A DNA stretch of 64,000 nt from Streptomyces parvulus. GTDB lineage: Bacteria; Actinomycetota; Actinomycetes; Streptomycetales; Streptomycetaceae. The notes beneath the pieces are model-generated. The model had not been told where the DNA came from and did not search any database. It saw nothing but the letters and a program-made list of their open reading frames with translations. How positions within the stretch are numbered: position 1 is the first letter of the stretch; the number at the start of each line of letters is the position of its first letter. The stretch spans positions 310,001-374,000 of the forward strand of contig NZ_BMRX01000003.1 in the NCBI RefSeq assembly GCF_014648855.1, read 5' to 3'. Positions 7,830 to 18,378 of the stretch are shown in pieces. The position numbers and the translations under genes are program-made.

Positions 7830-10706
7830 GTGCAGACCGTTCTCCCGGAACCCCCTTCCGAGATCTCCGCTCTCGTCGGCTGCTGTGCTGTCTTCCTGCC
7901 CGGTGACCCCGGCCGCACCGGTCTCGTCGCCTTCTGGCGTCCCGACGGCGCCGCGCCCGCGGCCAACCCGGCGGGCGACGGGGAGAACCCCGCGACGCGG
8001 GATCTGACCGTCGCTCTGCCCGACGGCGGAACGGTGGAGGCCGTGAGGGTACCCGCGGTGGTGCTGCCCGTGCGGGCGGCCCTGCCCGTCCTCACGCGCG
8101 CACGTGTCTCCACCCTCGCCCACAGGTCTTCGGCGTTCTGGGGCGCCGTCGCCGTCGAGGCCCTGCACCTGGTCTCACGCGGACTGCTGCTGCCCGGCGT
8201 CTCCGCGTCCGAGCACGACGCCTGGCGGGTGGGCCCGCTGGGCGCGGAGGAGACCGAGCGGGTCCGGCACCTCGCCGCCGCCATGCCGCCCGAGGCGCAC
8301 GCGCTCCCCGTCGACGACACCGCACCGCTGCGACTGCCCGACCCGGAGCGGCTGGTGCGCGCCTTCCTGGACGCCGTCGCGGACGCGCTGCCGCGCTCCC
8401 CCGCCGCCGTACTGGTGACGGACGGGCCCGCCTACGCCTCGCGGGAACCGCGCCGCATGCCCGAGCTGCGCGAGTGGGCCGCCGATGTCGCGGCGGGGCA
8501 CGACGCGGGCGTACGGCTGTCCCTGCGCGTCGAGGTGCCGGGGCTGTCGGACGCCGGCCCCCCGGAGACCCGCCCGGCGTTCCGGGCGGTGCTCCAGGTA
8601 CACAGTGCCGGCGACCCCGCTCTCGTCGCCGACACCGCGCACGTGTGGTCCGGCGCCAGGAGCGAGGCGTTCGGCACACGCGCGCGTGTGGACGTCCTGC
8701 TCGCCCTGCGCCGCGCGGCCCGGGCCTGGCCGGCACTCACCCCGCTGCTGTCGGCCACCGTGCCGGACGCCGTCGAACTCGCCGACCAGGACGTGACCGA
8801 ACTGCTCGGTGCCGGCTCCCGCGCACTGGCCGCCGCCGGAGTCGACGTGCACTGGCCGAGGGAGCTGGCCTGCGACCTCACCACCCGCGCGGAGGTCGGG
8901 CCGCCGGACGACGAGCGGACCGCCTTCAGAGCCGCCGCCGAGGGCGGACCCTCCCTGCTGTCCGCCGACGCGCTGCTCGCCTTCAACTGGACCTTCGCCC
9001 TGGGCGACCGGCACCTCACGCGGGACGAACTGGATCTGCTCGCCGAGGCCGACCGCCCGCTCGTGCGCCTGCGCGACCGGTGGGTGCTGGTCGACCCGGG
9101 CGATGTCCAACGCGCCCGTGCCCGGCAGGACCGCAAGGTGCAGCCGGTGGACGCGCTGGCGGCCGCACTGACCGGTTCGACGGACGTGGGAGGACACCGC
9201 GTGGAGGTGCGCCCCACGGGCTGGCTCGCCGGGCTGCGGGAACGGCTCGCCGACCCCGAGGCCCAGGAGTCCGTCCCGCAACCCGCGGGGCTCGACGCCA
9301 CGCTGCGCGACTACCAGCGGCGAGGGCTCAACTGGCTGGTCCAGATGTCGTCCCTGGGCCTCGGCTGCTGCCTCGCCGACGACATGGGCCTCGGCAAGAC
9401 CATCACCCTGATCGCCCTGCACCTGCACCGGCAGACCGATCCGGTGACCGCCGGACCCACCCTGGTGGTCTGCCCGACCTCCCTCATGGGCAACTGGCAG
9501 CGGGAGATCGAACGCTTCGCGCCCGGCACGCCCGTGCGCCGCTTCCACGGTGCGCGACGCGACCTGAACGCCGTCGCGGACGGCGAGTTCGTGCTGACCA
9601 CGTACGGCACCATGCGCCTGGACAGCGAGCGGCTGGCGGCCGTGCCGTGGGGCATGGTCGTCGCGGACGAGGCCCAGCACGTGAAGAACCCGTACTCGGA
9701 GACCGCGCGGCAGCTGCGTTCCATCGGCGCACGCGCACGCGTGGCGCTCACCGGCACGCCGGTGGAGAACAACCTCTCCGAGCTGTGGGCCGTCCTCGAC
9801 TGGGCCACCCCGGGCCTGCTGGGCAGGCTCGGCACCTTCCGCCGCCAGTACGCCAGGGCCGTCGAGAGCGGCGAGGACCCGGCTGCGGCGGAGCGGCTGG
9901 CCCGGCTCGTGCGGCCCTTCCTGCTTCGGCGCCGCAAGTCGGACCCCGGCATCGCTCCGGAGCTGCCGCCGAAGACCGAGACCGACCGTCCCGTGTCGCT
10001 GACGGCGGAACAGGCGGGCCTGTACGAGGCGGTGGTACGCGAGGCGCTCGCGGAGATCGCCGGCGCCGACAGCATGGCGCGCCGCGGGATGATCGTGAAA
10101 CTGCTGACGAGTCTGAAGCAGATCTGCAACCACCCGGCACAGTTCCTCAAGGAGGACCGGCCGAGGATCGTGGGCCGCTCGGGCAAGCTGGAACTGCTCG
10201 ACGAGCTGCTCGACACGATCCTCTCGGCAGAGGCGAGCGTGCTGGTCTTCACGCAGTACGTGCAGATGGCCCGTCTCCTGGAACGGCATCTGGCCGCCCG
10301 GGGCGTGGCCTCGCTGTTCCTGCACGGCGGCACGTCCGTCTCGGCACGCGAGTCGCTGGTCCGCCGCTTCCAGGAGGGCGAGGTTCCGGTCTTCCTGCTG
10401 TCGCTCAAGGCGGCGGGGACCGGGTTGAACCTCACGCGCGCGGAGCACGTCGTGCACTACGACCGCTGGTGGAACCCCGCCGTCGAGGCACAGGCCACCG
10501 ACCGCGCCTACCGCATCGGCCAGACCCGCCCCGTGCAGGTGCACCGGCTGGTCGCCGAGGGAACGATCGAGGACCGCATCGCCGCCCTGCTGCACCGCAA
10601 GCGCGAACTCGCCGACGCCGTACTGGGCACGGGCGAGGCGGCGTTCACCGAACTGACGGACGCACAACTGGCCGACCTGGTCGAACTGCGAGGGGGTACG
10701 CGATGA
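7830..10706 (+). CDS. SNF2-family DEAD/DEAH-box helicase
   Basis: A 958-aa Swi2/Snf2-type ATPase. Residues 1-450 are an SNF2-associated N-terminal region (PF12419-like, including a conserved FNWTFALGD-HLTRDEL stretch). The ATPase core follows: motif I DDMGLGKT with Lys523, motif II DEAQ near 613, motif III LTGTP, and a C-terminal helicase lobe with QYVQMARLLERHL, LSLKAAGTGLNLT and the arginine-finger motif TDRAYRIGQTR. Such enzymes translocate on double-stranded DNA to remodel protein-DNA complexes rather than unwind strands. GTG 7830 is chosen as start (GAGGAA about 12 bases upstream). Its stop overlaps the start of the SWIM gene by four bases (ATGA), so the two are translationally coupled and probably act together. 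Confidence 0.93.
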   Translation: MQTVLPEPPSEISALVGCCAVFLPGDPGRTGLVAFWRPDGAAPAANPAGDGENPATRDLTVALPDGGTVEAVRVPAVVLPVRAALPVLTRARVSTLAHRSSAFWGAVAVEALHLVSRGLLLPGVSASEHDAWRVGPLGAEETERVRHLAAAMPPEAHALPVDDTAPLRLPDPERLVRAFLDAVADALPRSPAAVLVTDGPAYASREPRRMPELREWAADVAAGHDAGVRLSLRVEVPGLSDAGPPETRPAFRAVLQVHSAGDPALVADTAHVWSGARSEAFGTRARVDVLLALRRAARAWPALTPLLSATVPDAVELADQDVTELLGAGSRALAAAGVDVHWPRELACDLTTRAEVGPPDDERTAFRAAAEGGPSLLSADALLAFNWTFALGDRHLTRDELDLLAEADRPLVRLRDRWVLVDPGDVQRARARQDRKVQPVDALAAALTGSTDVGGHRVEVRPTGWLAGLRERLADPEAQESVPQPAGLDATLRDYQRRGLNWLVQMSSLGLGCCLADDMGLGKTITLIALHLHRQTDPVTAGPTLVVCPTSLMGNWQREIERFAPGTPVRRFHGARRDLNAVADGEFVLTTYGTMRLDSERLAAVPWGMVVADEAQHVKNPYSETARQLRSIGARARVALTGTPVENNLSELWAVLDWATPGLLGRLGTFRRQYARAVESGEDPAAAERLARLVRPFLLRRRKSDPGIAPELPPKTETDRPVSLTAEQAGLYEAVVREALAEIAGADSMARRGMIVKLLTSLKQICNHPAQFLKEDRPRIVGRSGKLELLDELLDTILSAEASVLVFTQYVQMARLLERHLAARGVASLFLHGGTSVSARESLVRRFQEGEVPVFLLSLKAAGTGLNLTRAEHVVHYDRWWNPAVEAQATDRAYRIGQTRPVQVHRLVAEGTIEDRIAALLHRKRELADAVLGTGEAAFTELTDAQLADLVELRGGTR

Positions 10707-11971
10707 CGCGGTACGAGGAGGACGTGGAGCGGACGTTCGCCCCGCTGCCGCCCGCGCACGGGCGGGGCTTCGCCGAGACCTGGTGGGGCCGGGCCTGGCT
10801 GAAGGCGCTGGAGGACGCGGCACTCGACACGGCCCAGGTGAAGACGGGCCGCCGGCTCGCCCGCGCGGGTGCCGTCGGCGCGGTGTCGGTGCGGCCGGGG
10901 CGGCTCACGGCCGTCGTGCAGGACCGGGACCGCACCACGCATCGGGCGGACGTCCTGCTGGAGCGCCTGACCGACGACCAATGGGATCGCTTTGTCGACA
11001 TGGCAATCGAACGGTCCGGGCATGTCGCGGCACTGCTGGACCGCGACATGCCCCCGCACCTGGTGGAGGACGCGGCGACCGCGGGCATCGAGCTGATGCC
11101 CGGCATGGGCGACCTGGAGCCGGAGTGCGACTGCGGCGCCTGGGACCACTGCGGACACACGGCCGCACTCTGCTACCAGGTGGCCAGGCTGCTGGACCAG
11201 GACCCGTTCGTCCTGCTGTTGATGCGGGGACGCGCGGAGGTCGCCCTGCTCGAAGCACTCCAGACACAGCACGGCGCACCCGCGCGGGAGGCCGCTCAAG
11301 GTCGCGAGGGGACGGACGCCCTCGAGGCGTACGCGGCGGGGGACGTCCTGCCTCCGCTGCCCGCACCGCCCGGACTCGGGACCGGACCCGGCGTGCCGCC
11401 GTCCCTGGACACCGAGACCGCACCCCCGGCCGGCGTCGATCCGTCCGCCCTGACGTTCCTGGCCTCCCACGCGGCCTCGGAGGCTCACCGCCTCCTCTCC
11501 GAAGCCTTGCGCGAGGGGCACGAGGGGTCGCCCGTGGCGGGCGAACCCACCACGTCGGGGGACGCGGTGCGGCTGGCGGCGGGTGAGCCGGACCCCGACG
11601 TGCTGCACCGCCTGGGCGAGGGATCGGGGCGCACCCGGGAGGCACTCGCCGTCGCGGCACGCGCGTGGCGGCTCGGCGGCGCGACCGCCCTGTCCGTGCT
11701 CGAGGAGGAGTGGTCGCCGCAGGGCGACGCACTCGCACGCGCGCGTGCCGCACTGGAGTCGGCCTGGGAGAACGAGGATTGTCCGACGCTGCACGCGCGG
11801 GCCAACCGGTGGACCGTGGCGGACGCTCCACGACAGCTGCGCCTCGACCGCCGGGGCCGCTGGTGGCCGTACCGCAAGGAACGCGGTCGCTGGGTGCCCG
11901 CGGGCGCTCCGGCCCAGGACCCCGCGACGGCCTTGGCGTCGGTCGCCACGGAAGCCGTCGACGCACTCTGA
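10703..11971 (+). CDS. SWIM zinc-finger protein, partner of the SNF2 ATPase
   Basis: A 422-aa protein. The SWIM motif C-x-C...C-x-H is Cys142, Cys144, Cys150 and His152 (ECDCGAWDHCGH). SWIM domains bind zinc and are linked to DNA or protein contacts; pairing with an SNF2 ATPase recurs in bacteria and archaea. The N-terminus (FAETWWGRAWLKALE) is typical of this bacterial SWIM subfamily. The C-terminal 150 residues are helical with a basic end containing RRGRWWPYRKERGRW, which could touch nucleic acid. The four-base overlap with the helicase gene argues for fixed stoichiometry. The biological role of the pair is not established. Confidence 0.88.
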   Translation: MTRYEEDVERTFAPLPPAHGRGFAETWWGRAWLKALEDAALDTAQVKTGRRLARAGAVGAVSVRPGRLTAVVQDRDRTTHRADVLLERLTDDQWDRFVDMAIERSGHVAALLDRDMPPHLVEDAATAGIELMPGMGDLEPECDCGAWDHCGHTAALCYQVARLLDQDPFVLLLMRGRAEVALLEALQTQHGAPAREAAQGREGTDALEAYAAGDVLPPLPAPPGLGTGPGVPPSLDTETAPPAGVDPSALTFLASHAASEAHRLLSEALREGHEGSPVAGEPTTSGDAVRLAAGEPDPDVLHRLGEGSGRTREALAVAARAWRLGGATALSVLEEEWSPQGDALARARAALESAWENEDCPTLHARANRWTVADAPRQLRLDRRGRWWPYRKERGRWVPAGAPAQDPATALASVATEAVDAL

Positions 11972-12029
11972 CGTGCGCGCCCGGAGCCGGCACGGCGTCG
12001 GCGACGGGGCACGCGGACGGCACGGGTGG

Positions 12030-12062
12030 CCCGGCTCCTCCCGGTGCACGGAAGGAGCCGGG
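12030..12062. terminator. bidirectional stem-loop terminator
   Basis: A perfect 10-bp inverted repeat (CCCGGCTCCT at 12030-12039, AGGAGCCGGG at 12053-12062) with a 13-base loop, placed between the convergent SWIM and xylA genes, where it can stop transcription from both sides. Confidence 0.65.
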
Positions 12063-12094
12063 GAGGACCGGTCTCCCCGGCGTGCCGCCGCTGC

Positions 12095-13297
<1,203 letters not shown>

Positions 13298-13300
13298 CTA

Positions 13301-13329
13301 TTTCGTCATGGCGCTTTACAAATTAGTAT
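13301..13329 (+). promoter_or_regulatory. predicted xylB promoter in the xylA-xylB intergenic region
   Basis: TTTCGT (13301-13306) and TAGTAT (13324-13329) are separated by 17 bases. The spacer and -10 fall in the most AT-rich stretch of the intergenic region (13314-13330, TTTACAAATTAGTATGC), which also lies in the xylA control zone and is the likeliest operator for a xylose-responsive ROK repressor. Start of transcription would be near 13336. Confidence 0.5.
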
Positions 13330-13398
13330 GCACACACGGTCCTGGGAAGGGACAAGGTGCGCCCGAAGCAGAGCAGCCAGGGAAGAGGGAGTAGACCG

Positions 13399-14844
13399 AT
13401 GTCAGCAGCCGAGGGTCCGCTCGTCGTCGGCGTGGACACATCCACCCAGTCCACGAAGGCGCTGGTCGTCGACGCGGCCACCGGCCGGGTCGTCGCGAGC
13501 GGCCAGGCCCCGCACACCGTGTCCTCCGGAGCCGGGCGTGAGAGCGATCCGCGCCAGTGGTGGGAGGCGCTGGGCGAAGCGCTGCGCCAGTGCGGCGACG
13601 CCGCCCGCGAGGCCGCCGCGGTGTCGATCGGCGGGCAGCAGCACGGGCTCGTCACCCTCGACGCACACGGCGAGCCGGTGCGTCCGGCGATGCTGTGGAA
13701 CGACGTGCGTTCCGCCCCGCAGGCCCGGCGCCTGATCGAGGAGCTGGGCGGGCCCGAGTCCTGGGCGGAGCGCACAGGCAGCGTGCCCAGCGCGTCCTTC
13801 ACCGTCACGAAGTGGGCGTGGCTGGCCGAACACGAACCGGACGCCGCCCGCGCCGCGAGGGCCGTGCGCCTGCCGCACGACTACCTCACCGAACGGCTCA
13901 CGGGCGAGGGGACCACCGACCGGGGCGACGTCTCGGGAACCGGCTGGTGGGCTTCCGGTACGGAGGCGTACGACGACGACATCCTCGCGCGCGTGGGGCT
14001 CGATCCGGCGCTGCTGCCCCGGGTGGTCCGGCCCGGCGAGGTGGCGGGAACCGTGCGCGACGGCCACGGCCTGCCGTTCACGAAGGGCACGCTGGTCGCC
14101 GCGGGCACCGGCGACAACGCGGCCGCCGCCCTGGGCCTCGGGCTGCGTCCCGGCGTACCGGTGATGAGCCTCGGCACGTCCGGCACCGCCTACGCCGTGT
14201 CGCGGCGGCGGCCTGCCGATCCGACCGGCACCGTCGCGGGCTTCGCCGACGCGCGCGGCGACTGGCTGCCGCTCGCGTGCACCCTGAACTGCACGCTCGC
14301 CGTGGACCGCGTCGCGGCCCTGCTGGGCCTGGACCGGGAGGCCGTGGAACCCGGCACCGAGGTCACGCTCCTGCCCTTCCTGGACGGGGAGCGCACCCCC
14401 AATTTGCCCAACGCCTCGGGCCTCCTGCACGGCCTGCGCCACGACACGACCGCGGGACAGCTGCTCCAGTCCGCGTACGACGGCGCGGTCCACTCACTCC
14501 TCAACGCCCTCGACCTGGTACTCGACGCCGGCGCCGACCCTTCCGCTCCGCTGCTGCTGATCGGCGGCGGGGCACGCGGGGGCGCCTGGCAGGAGACGGT
14601 ACGGCGGTTGTCGGGGCGCGCCGTGCAGATTCCCGAGGCCAGGGAGCTGGTCGCGCTCGGTGCCGCCGCACAGGCCGCCGGCCTGCTCACCGGCGAGGAC
14701 GCCGCCGCGGTCGCCCGGCGCTGGGACACGGCGGCCGGGCCGGTGCTGGACGCCGTGCCTCGGGACGAGGAAACGCTGGCGAGGATCACCGGGGTACTCT
14801 CCGACGCGGCACCGCTGCTGGAGCGGACCACGGACCCCCGCTGA
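13399..14844 (+). CDS. xylB: xylulokinase
   Basis: A 481-aa FGGY-family kinase that phosphorylates D-xylulose to xylulose 5-phosphate for the pentose phosphate pathway. The phosphate-1 motif GVDTSTQSTK is at residues 10-19; the FGGY sugar-binding part GGQQHGLV...LWNDVR holds the catalytic Asp; GTSGTAYAV is the second phosphate loop; the C-terminal adenosine motif is LLIGGGARGGAW. The ATG at 13399 is preceded by GAGGGAG. The ROK gene follows 45 bases downstream on the same strand. Confidence 0.96.
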   Translation: MSAAEGPLVVGVDTSTQSTKALVVDAATGRVVASGQAPHTVSSGAGRESDPRQWWEALGEALRQCGDAAREAAAVSIGGQQHGLVTLDAHGEPVRPAMLWNDVRSAPQARRLIEELGGPESWAERTGSVPSASFTVTKWAWLAEHEPDAARAARAVRLPHDYLTERLTGEGTTDRGDVSGTGWWASGTEAYDDDILARVGLDPALLPRVVRPGEVAGTVRDGHGLPFTKGTLVAAGTGDNAAAALGLGLRPGVPVMSLGTSGTAYAVSRRRPADPTGTVAGFADARGDWLPLACTLNCTLAVDRVAALLGLDREAVEPGTEVTLLPFLDGERTPNLPNASGLLHGLRHDTTAGQLLQSAYDGAVHSLLNALDLVLDAGADPSAPLLLIGGGARGGAWQETVRRLSGRAVQIPEARELVALGAAAQAAGLLTGEDAAAVARRWDTAAGPVLDAVPRDEETLARITGVLSDAAPLLERTTDPR

Positions 14845-14889
14845 GGACGCGGTGACCCGGGCGACGACCGACCGAGGGACGACGGAGGC

Positions 14890-16098
14890 ATGACCGCAGC
14901 GCCGCACGAAGCCGAACCGGCCCTGCCCGGACGCGCGCTTCCGGACACCCAGCAGGGGATGCGCCGCCGGAACCTCGCCCGGGTGATGCACACCGTCAGC
15001 GCCGAGGGTCCGCTGTCCCGGGCCGCGGTCGCCTCACGGATCGGGCTGACGCGTGCGGCGGTCTCGACCCTGGTCGACGAACTCGTCCGCTCGGGGCTGC
15101 TGGAGGAACTGGGGCCCGAGCGTCCCGGCCGGGTGGGGCGGCCCGGATCGGCGCTCGCGGTCAGCGCCCGCGGCCCCGCGGGTATCGGCGCGGAGGTCGG
15201 CGTGGACCACCTCGCGGTCTGCGCCGTCGACCTGCGCGGAGAGGTGCGGTCCCGCGCCGTGCGGTACGGCAGCAACCGGGACGGCTCGGCGGAACCGGTG
15301 GTCGAGCGGCTCACCGCCCTGGTGCGGCAGGTGGTCGCCGAGGCGGAGTCCGAGGGGCTGTGGGCGGCCGGGCTCGCGGTGGCCGTGCCGGGCCTCGTGG
15401 CGCGTGACGGCCGCACCGTGGTGCGCGCCCCCAACCTGGACTGGCAGGACGCCGACCTCGGCCCGCTGCTGCCCGCCGATCTGCCGCTGACCGTGGACAA
15501 CGAGGCCAACTTCGGGGCGCTCGCCGAACTCTGGCTCGGTGAGGACACGCCCCGCGACTTCCTGCATGTCTCGGCCGAGATCGGCATCGGTGCGGGCGTG
15601 GTCTTCGACGGGCGGCTGCTGCGCGGTACGCGCGGCTTCGCGGGCGAACTGGGTCACGTACCGGTCCGTCCGGACGGACCGGAGTGCCCCTGCGGCGGGC
15701 GCGGGTGCCTGGAGCAGTACGCGGGCGAGAAGGCGGTACTGCGCGCCGCCGGCGTGGAGCCGGGCGAGGACCGCGTCGGGCTGCTCGCCGACCGCGCGGC
15801 CGAGGGCGACGAGGACGTACGGCGTGCCCTGCGCGAGGCGGGTACGGCGCTCGGCATCGCGCTGACCGGGGCGGTCAACCTGCTCGATCCCGAGATCGTG
15901 GTGCTGGGCGGGGCGCTGGCCGGACTCGCGCCCTGGCTGCTGCCGTCGCTGCGCGACGAACTGGCCCGGCGGACGGCCGGCCCGGCCCGCCCGGTCTCGG
16001 TGTCGGACCTCGGTCCGCAGGGTCCGTTGCTCGGCGCGGCGCACTCGGTGGTGCGGGCGGTGCTGGACGATCCGGCCGTGGTGGCGGAACGCGCCTGA
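14890..16098 (+). CDS. ROK-family transcriptional regulator, probable xylose repressor
   Basis: A 402-aa ROK protein: an N-terminal winged helix-turn-helix (about residues 30-85, LSRAAVASRIGLTRAAVSTLVDELV), then a sugar-kinase-like ROK domain. The ATP-binding region is poorly kept (GIGAEVGVDHLAV), as expected for a repressor. The ROK zinc site is present as C-P-C-G-G-R-G-C-L-E-Q, preceded by GELGHVPV. The gene sits 45 bases behind xylB, so it probably senses xylose or a derivative and controls xylAB. In S. coelicolor the ROK protein Rok7B7 affects xylose use and carbon repression; this gene could be a paralogue. Confidence 0.88.
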   Translation: MTAAPHEAEPALPGRALPDTQQGMRRRNLARVMHTVSAEGPLSRAAVASRIGLTRAAVSTLVDELVRSGLLEELGPERPGRVGRPGSALAVSARGPAGIGAEVGVDHLAVCAVDLRGEVRSRAVRYGSNRDGSAEPVVERLTALVRQVVAEAESEGLWAAGLAVAVPGLVARDGRTVVRAPNLDWQDADLGPLLPADLPLTVDNEANFGALAELWLGEDTPRDFLHVSAEIGIGAGVVFDGRLLRGTRGFAGELGHVPVRPDGPECPCGGRGCLEQYAGEKAVLRAAGVEPGEDRVGLLADRAAEGDEDVRRALREAGTALGIALTGAVNLLDPEIVVLGGALAGLAPWLLPSLRDELARRTAGPARPVSVSDLGPQGPLLGAAHSVVRAVLDDPAVVAERA

Positions 16099-16141
16099 GG
16101 CCCGCGAGTGCCCCGCGAAGGGTCAACAGCTGTCCTTGTTT

Positions 16142-16157
16142 TCACTCGATCGAGTGA
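16142..16157. promoter_or_regulatory. perfect 16-bp palindrome, candidate operator
   Basis: TCACTCGATCGAGTGA is a perfect palindrome without a loop, more like a dimeric repressor site than a terminator. It lies 43 bases after the ROK stop and about 230 bases before the amidase start. The protein that binds it is unknown. Confidence 0.45.
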
Positions 16158-16162
16158 GGGAG

Positions 16163-16171
16163 TTGTCCACA
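16163..16171 (+). other. isolated consensus DnaA box
   Basis: TTGTCCACA matches the Streptomyces DnaA-box consensus exactly. It is single, outside any origin context, and next to the palindrome at 16142. Isolated boxes can titrate DnaA or occur by chance. Confidence 0.35.
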
Positions 16172-16384
16172 AGGCCGTGGCCGTCCACGGAACGGCGCGG
16201 CGTTCTTCTGCGCAATCCCCGTTCCTCGTACGGTGATTGCGCGGCCGCATCCGGCACACCGGGTGGACGGACCGTCGGCCCCGTGCTTCCCGGCGAGGCC
16301 GGACTTCTCCCCGGCAGCACCGAACAGCTGCGCACCCACTCCCCCCACCGGGCCGGCACGGCCCACCGACGAAAGGGCAGTCCC

Positions 16385-16990
16385 ATGGACAGGGAAAGGA
16401 CAGCTCCGGTTCCGACCAGGCGACGGATTCTGATGGGCGCCGCGCTCGCCGCCGTCCCGCTCACCCTGCTCTCCGGCAGGCCGGCCGCCGCACGGTCGCG
16501 GGCCGTCGACTACCCCACCGCCGAGTGGCAGCCCGCGACGGCGTCCAACTACAGCCGATCCACCCGCCCGGCCGCCTATCCCGTCGACTACGTCGTCATC
16601 CACGTCACGCAGGAGACGTACGCCGACACCCTCGCCATCTTCCGGGACCCCGAGAGGCAGGTGTCCGCGCACTACGTCGTCCGGTCCTCCGACGGGCACG
16701 TGGCGCAGTGCGTCCGGGAGACGGACATCGCCTGGCACGCGGGCAACTGGGACTACAACACCCGCAGCATCGGCATCGAGCACGAGGGGTGGGTGGACCA
16801 GCCGGCGTACTTCACGGACGCGATGTACGAGGAGTCCGCACGCCTCACCGCGGCGATCTGCACCACCTACGGCATCCCCATGGACCGCAGCCACATCATC
16901 GCGCACCACGAGGTACCGGGGAGCGACCACACGGACCCCGGGCCCCACTGGGACTGGACCCGCTACATCAGACTGGTCAACCTCGCCTGA
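16385..16990 (+). CDS. Tat-exported N-acetylmuramoyl-L-alanine amidase
   Basis: A 201-aa amidase_2/PGRP-type zinc hydrolase that cuts the bond between MurNAc and L-Ala of peptidoglycan stem peptides. Residues 11-40 are a twin-arginine signal (TRRRILMGAALAAVPLTLL, then an AxA cleavage region), so it is exported folded. Zinc ligands are likely His73 (VVIHVTQ) and a His in the AHHEVPG segment (174/175), with the typical DPGPHWDW box closing the site. The fold ends at the C-terminus without a cell-wall binding domain. A run of about 285 bases upstream has no gene but holds the palindrome and DnaA box. Confidence 0.92.
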   Translation: MDRERTAPVPTRRRILMGAALAAVPLTLLSGRPAAARSRAVDYPTAEWQPATASNYSRSTRPAAYPVDYVVIHVTQETYADTLAIFRDPERQVSAHYVVRSSDGHVAQCVRETDIAWHAGNWDYNTRSIGIEHEGWVDQPAYFTDAMYEESARLTAAICTTYGIPMDRSHIIAHHEVPGSDHTDPGPHWDWTRYIRLVNLA

Positions 16991-17063
16991 GCCCCGACGG
17001 ACCGTCGCCCGGCGGTGATCCGGCTGGTCGAAGAGGTTGTCCGCGCCCGTCCGCGGAGTGACG

Positions 17064-18359
17064 ATGTCCCTCATCCCACCACTGCCCGGGGAGGCCGAGT
17101 TGACTGATTCGTGGCTGGCTCTGGAGCCGGGCGCCGACCCCGCCGAACGCACCCGGACACTGCGGCGCGCGCACGAGACGTTCACCGCGGCGGGCACGGT
17201 CTCGCGCCCCGTGCGCGACGTGGTGGCGGAGTCCTGGCGGCGGTCGGTCCGGGCGGGTGTCGGACCGGACGGCACGGCGAGCGTGGAGCTGATGGACGGC
17301 GACCTCGGCGCCTACCGCGCCGAGCATCCGCTGGCACGCGTGATGCCGCTGGTCCGGGAGCTGATGGGGGCCTTCGCCGCCGATGGCGAGCATCTGCTGG
17401 CGGTGTGCGACGCGCACGGCAGACTGCTCTGGGTGGAAGGGCACCCGGCCACCCGGCGCCGCGCCGACGGCATGAATTTCGTGCCGGGTGCCCGGTGGGC
17501 GGAGTCCGCGGTCGGGACGAACGCGCCGGGCACGGCCATGGCCGTCGGTCGTCCGGTCCAGGTCTTCACGGCCGAGCACTTCATACGCCGGGTGCAGCCG
17601 TGGACGTGCGCGGCGGCTCCGGTGCACGACCCCCGCACGGGACGGGTGCTCGGCGCCGTGGACATCACCGGCGGTGACGGCCTGGCGCACCCGCACAGCC
17701 TGGGGTTCGTCCAGGCGGTGGCGCGTGCCGCCGAGTCGCAACTGGCGCTTCTGGCTCCGGAGACACCCGGGGGCGAGGGGGCGGAGCTGGCCGCGCTGGG
17801 CCGTGACGAGGCGCTGCTGACCGCGGACGGCCGCAAGGTCCGGTTGAGCCGGCGGCACAGCGAGATCGTCGTGCTGCTGGCCCAGCACCCGGAGGGGCTG
17901 ACCGGCGACGAGCTGCTGTGCGGGCTGTACGAGGACGAGACGGTGCCGCCGGTGACGCTGCGGGCCGAACTGGCCCGGCTGCGCGGCATCGTGGGCCCCG
18001 CCCGGCTGGCGTCCCGGCCGTACCGGCTGACGATGCCCGTCGAGTCCGACGCCACCGTCGTCGAGCGCCGCCTGCGGGCGGGTGCGGTCACGGGCGCGGC
18101 GGCGGCGTACGCCGGGCCGCTGCTGCCCGGGTCCCAGGCCCCCGCGGTGGTGCGCCTGCGGCGCCGCCTGTCCGACGGACTGCGGGCCGCGCTGATCGCC
18201 CGCCGCGATCCCGACCTGCTGGCCGACTGGGCGCACGCGCCCTGGGGCGAGGACGATCTCGACGTCTGGCGCGCGCTCACGGCGGTCCGGCCCACGGCGA
18301 CGACCCGCTCCCGGCTCGCCGCCCTGGAATCGGAACTCGCGGGGCCCGACGCACGGTGA
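17064..18359 (+). CDS. GAF-domain regulator with C-terminal winged helix, controls the adjacent aldehyde dehydrogenase
   Basis: A 431-aa protein. Residues about 10-225 match the N-terminal sensory part of AcoR-type activators: R-x-h-h-x-x-SWRRS (VVAESWRRSVRAGV), then a GAF domain ending in TCAAAPVHDP-TGRVLGAVDITGG. In AcoR a sigma-54 AAA+ domain and Fis helix-turn-helix follow; here they are replaced by a stretch at about 245-320 (LSRRHSEIVVLLAQHPEGLTGDELL...RLRGIVG) resembling an OmpR/PhoB winged helix. This fits an organism without sigma-54. ATG 17064 is chosen because CGGAG precedes it; earlier GTG and TTG starts exist. Together with the dehydrogenase it forms a known Streptomyces pair. 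Confidence 0.82.
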   Translation: MSLIPPLPGEAELTDSWLALEPGADPAERTRTLRRAHETFTAAGTVSRPVRDVVAESWRRSVRAGVGPDGTASVELMDGDLGAYRAEHPLARVMPLVRELMGAFAADGEHLLAVCDAHGRLLWVEGHPATRRRADGMNFVPGARWAESAVGTNAPGTAMAVGRPVQVFTAEHFIRRVQPWTCAAAPVHDPRTGRVLGAVDITGGDGLAHPHSLGFVQAVARAAESQLALLAPETPGGEGAELAALGRDEALLTADGRKVRLSRRHSEIVVLLAQHPEGLTGDELLCGLYEDETVPPVTLRAELARLRGIVGPARLASRPYRLTMPVESDATVVERRLRAGAVTGAAAAYAGPLLPGSQAPAVVRLRRRLSDGLRAALIARRDPDLLADWAHAPWGEDDLDVWRALTAVRPTATTRSRLAALESELAGPDAR

Positions 18360-18378
18360 CGCCCCAGCACTTGTCGGA

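Noticed and set aside
16163..16171. Replication origin
   Set aside because: Only one consensus DnaA box, no cluster, and no dnaA/dnaN/gyrB neighbourhood.
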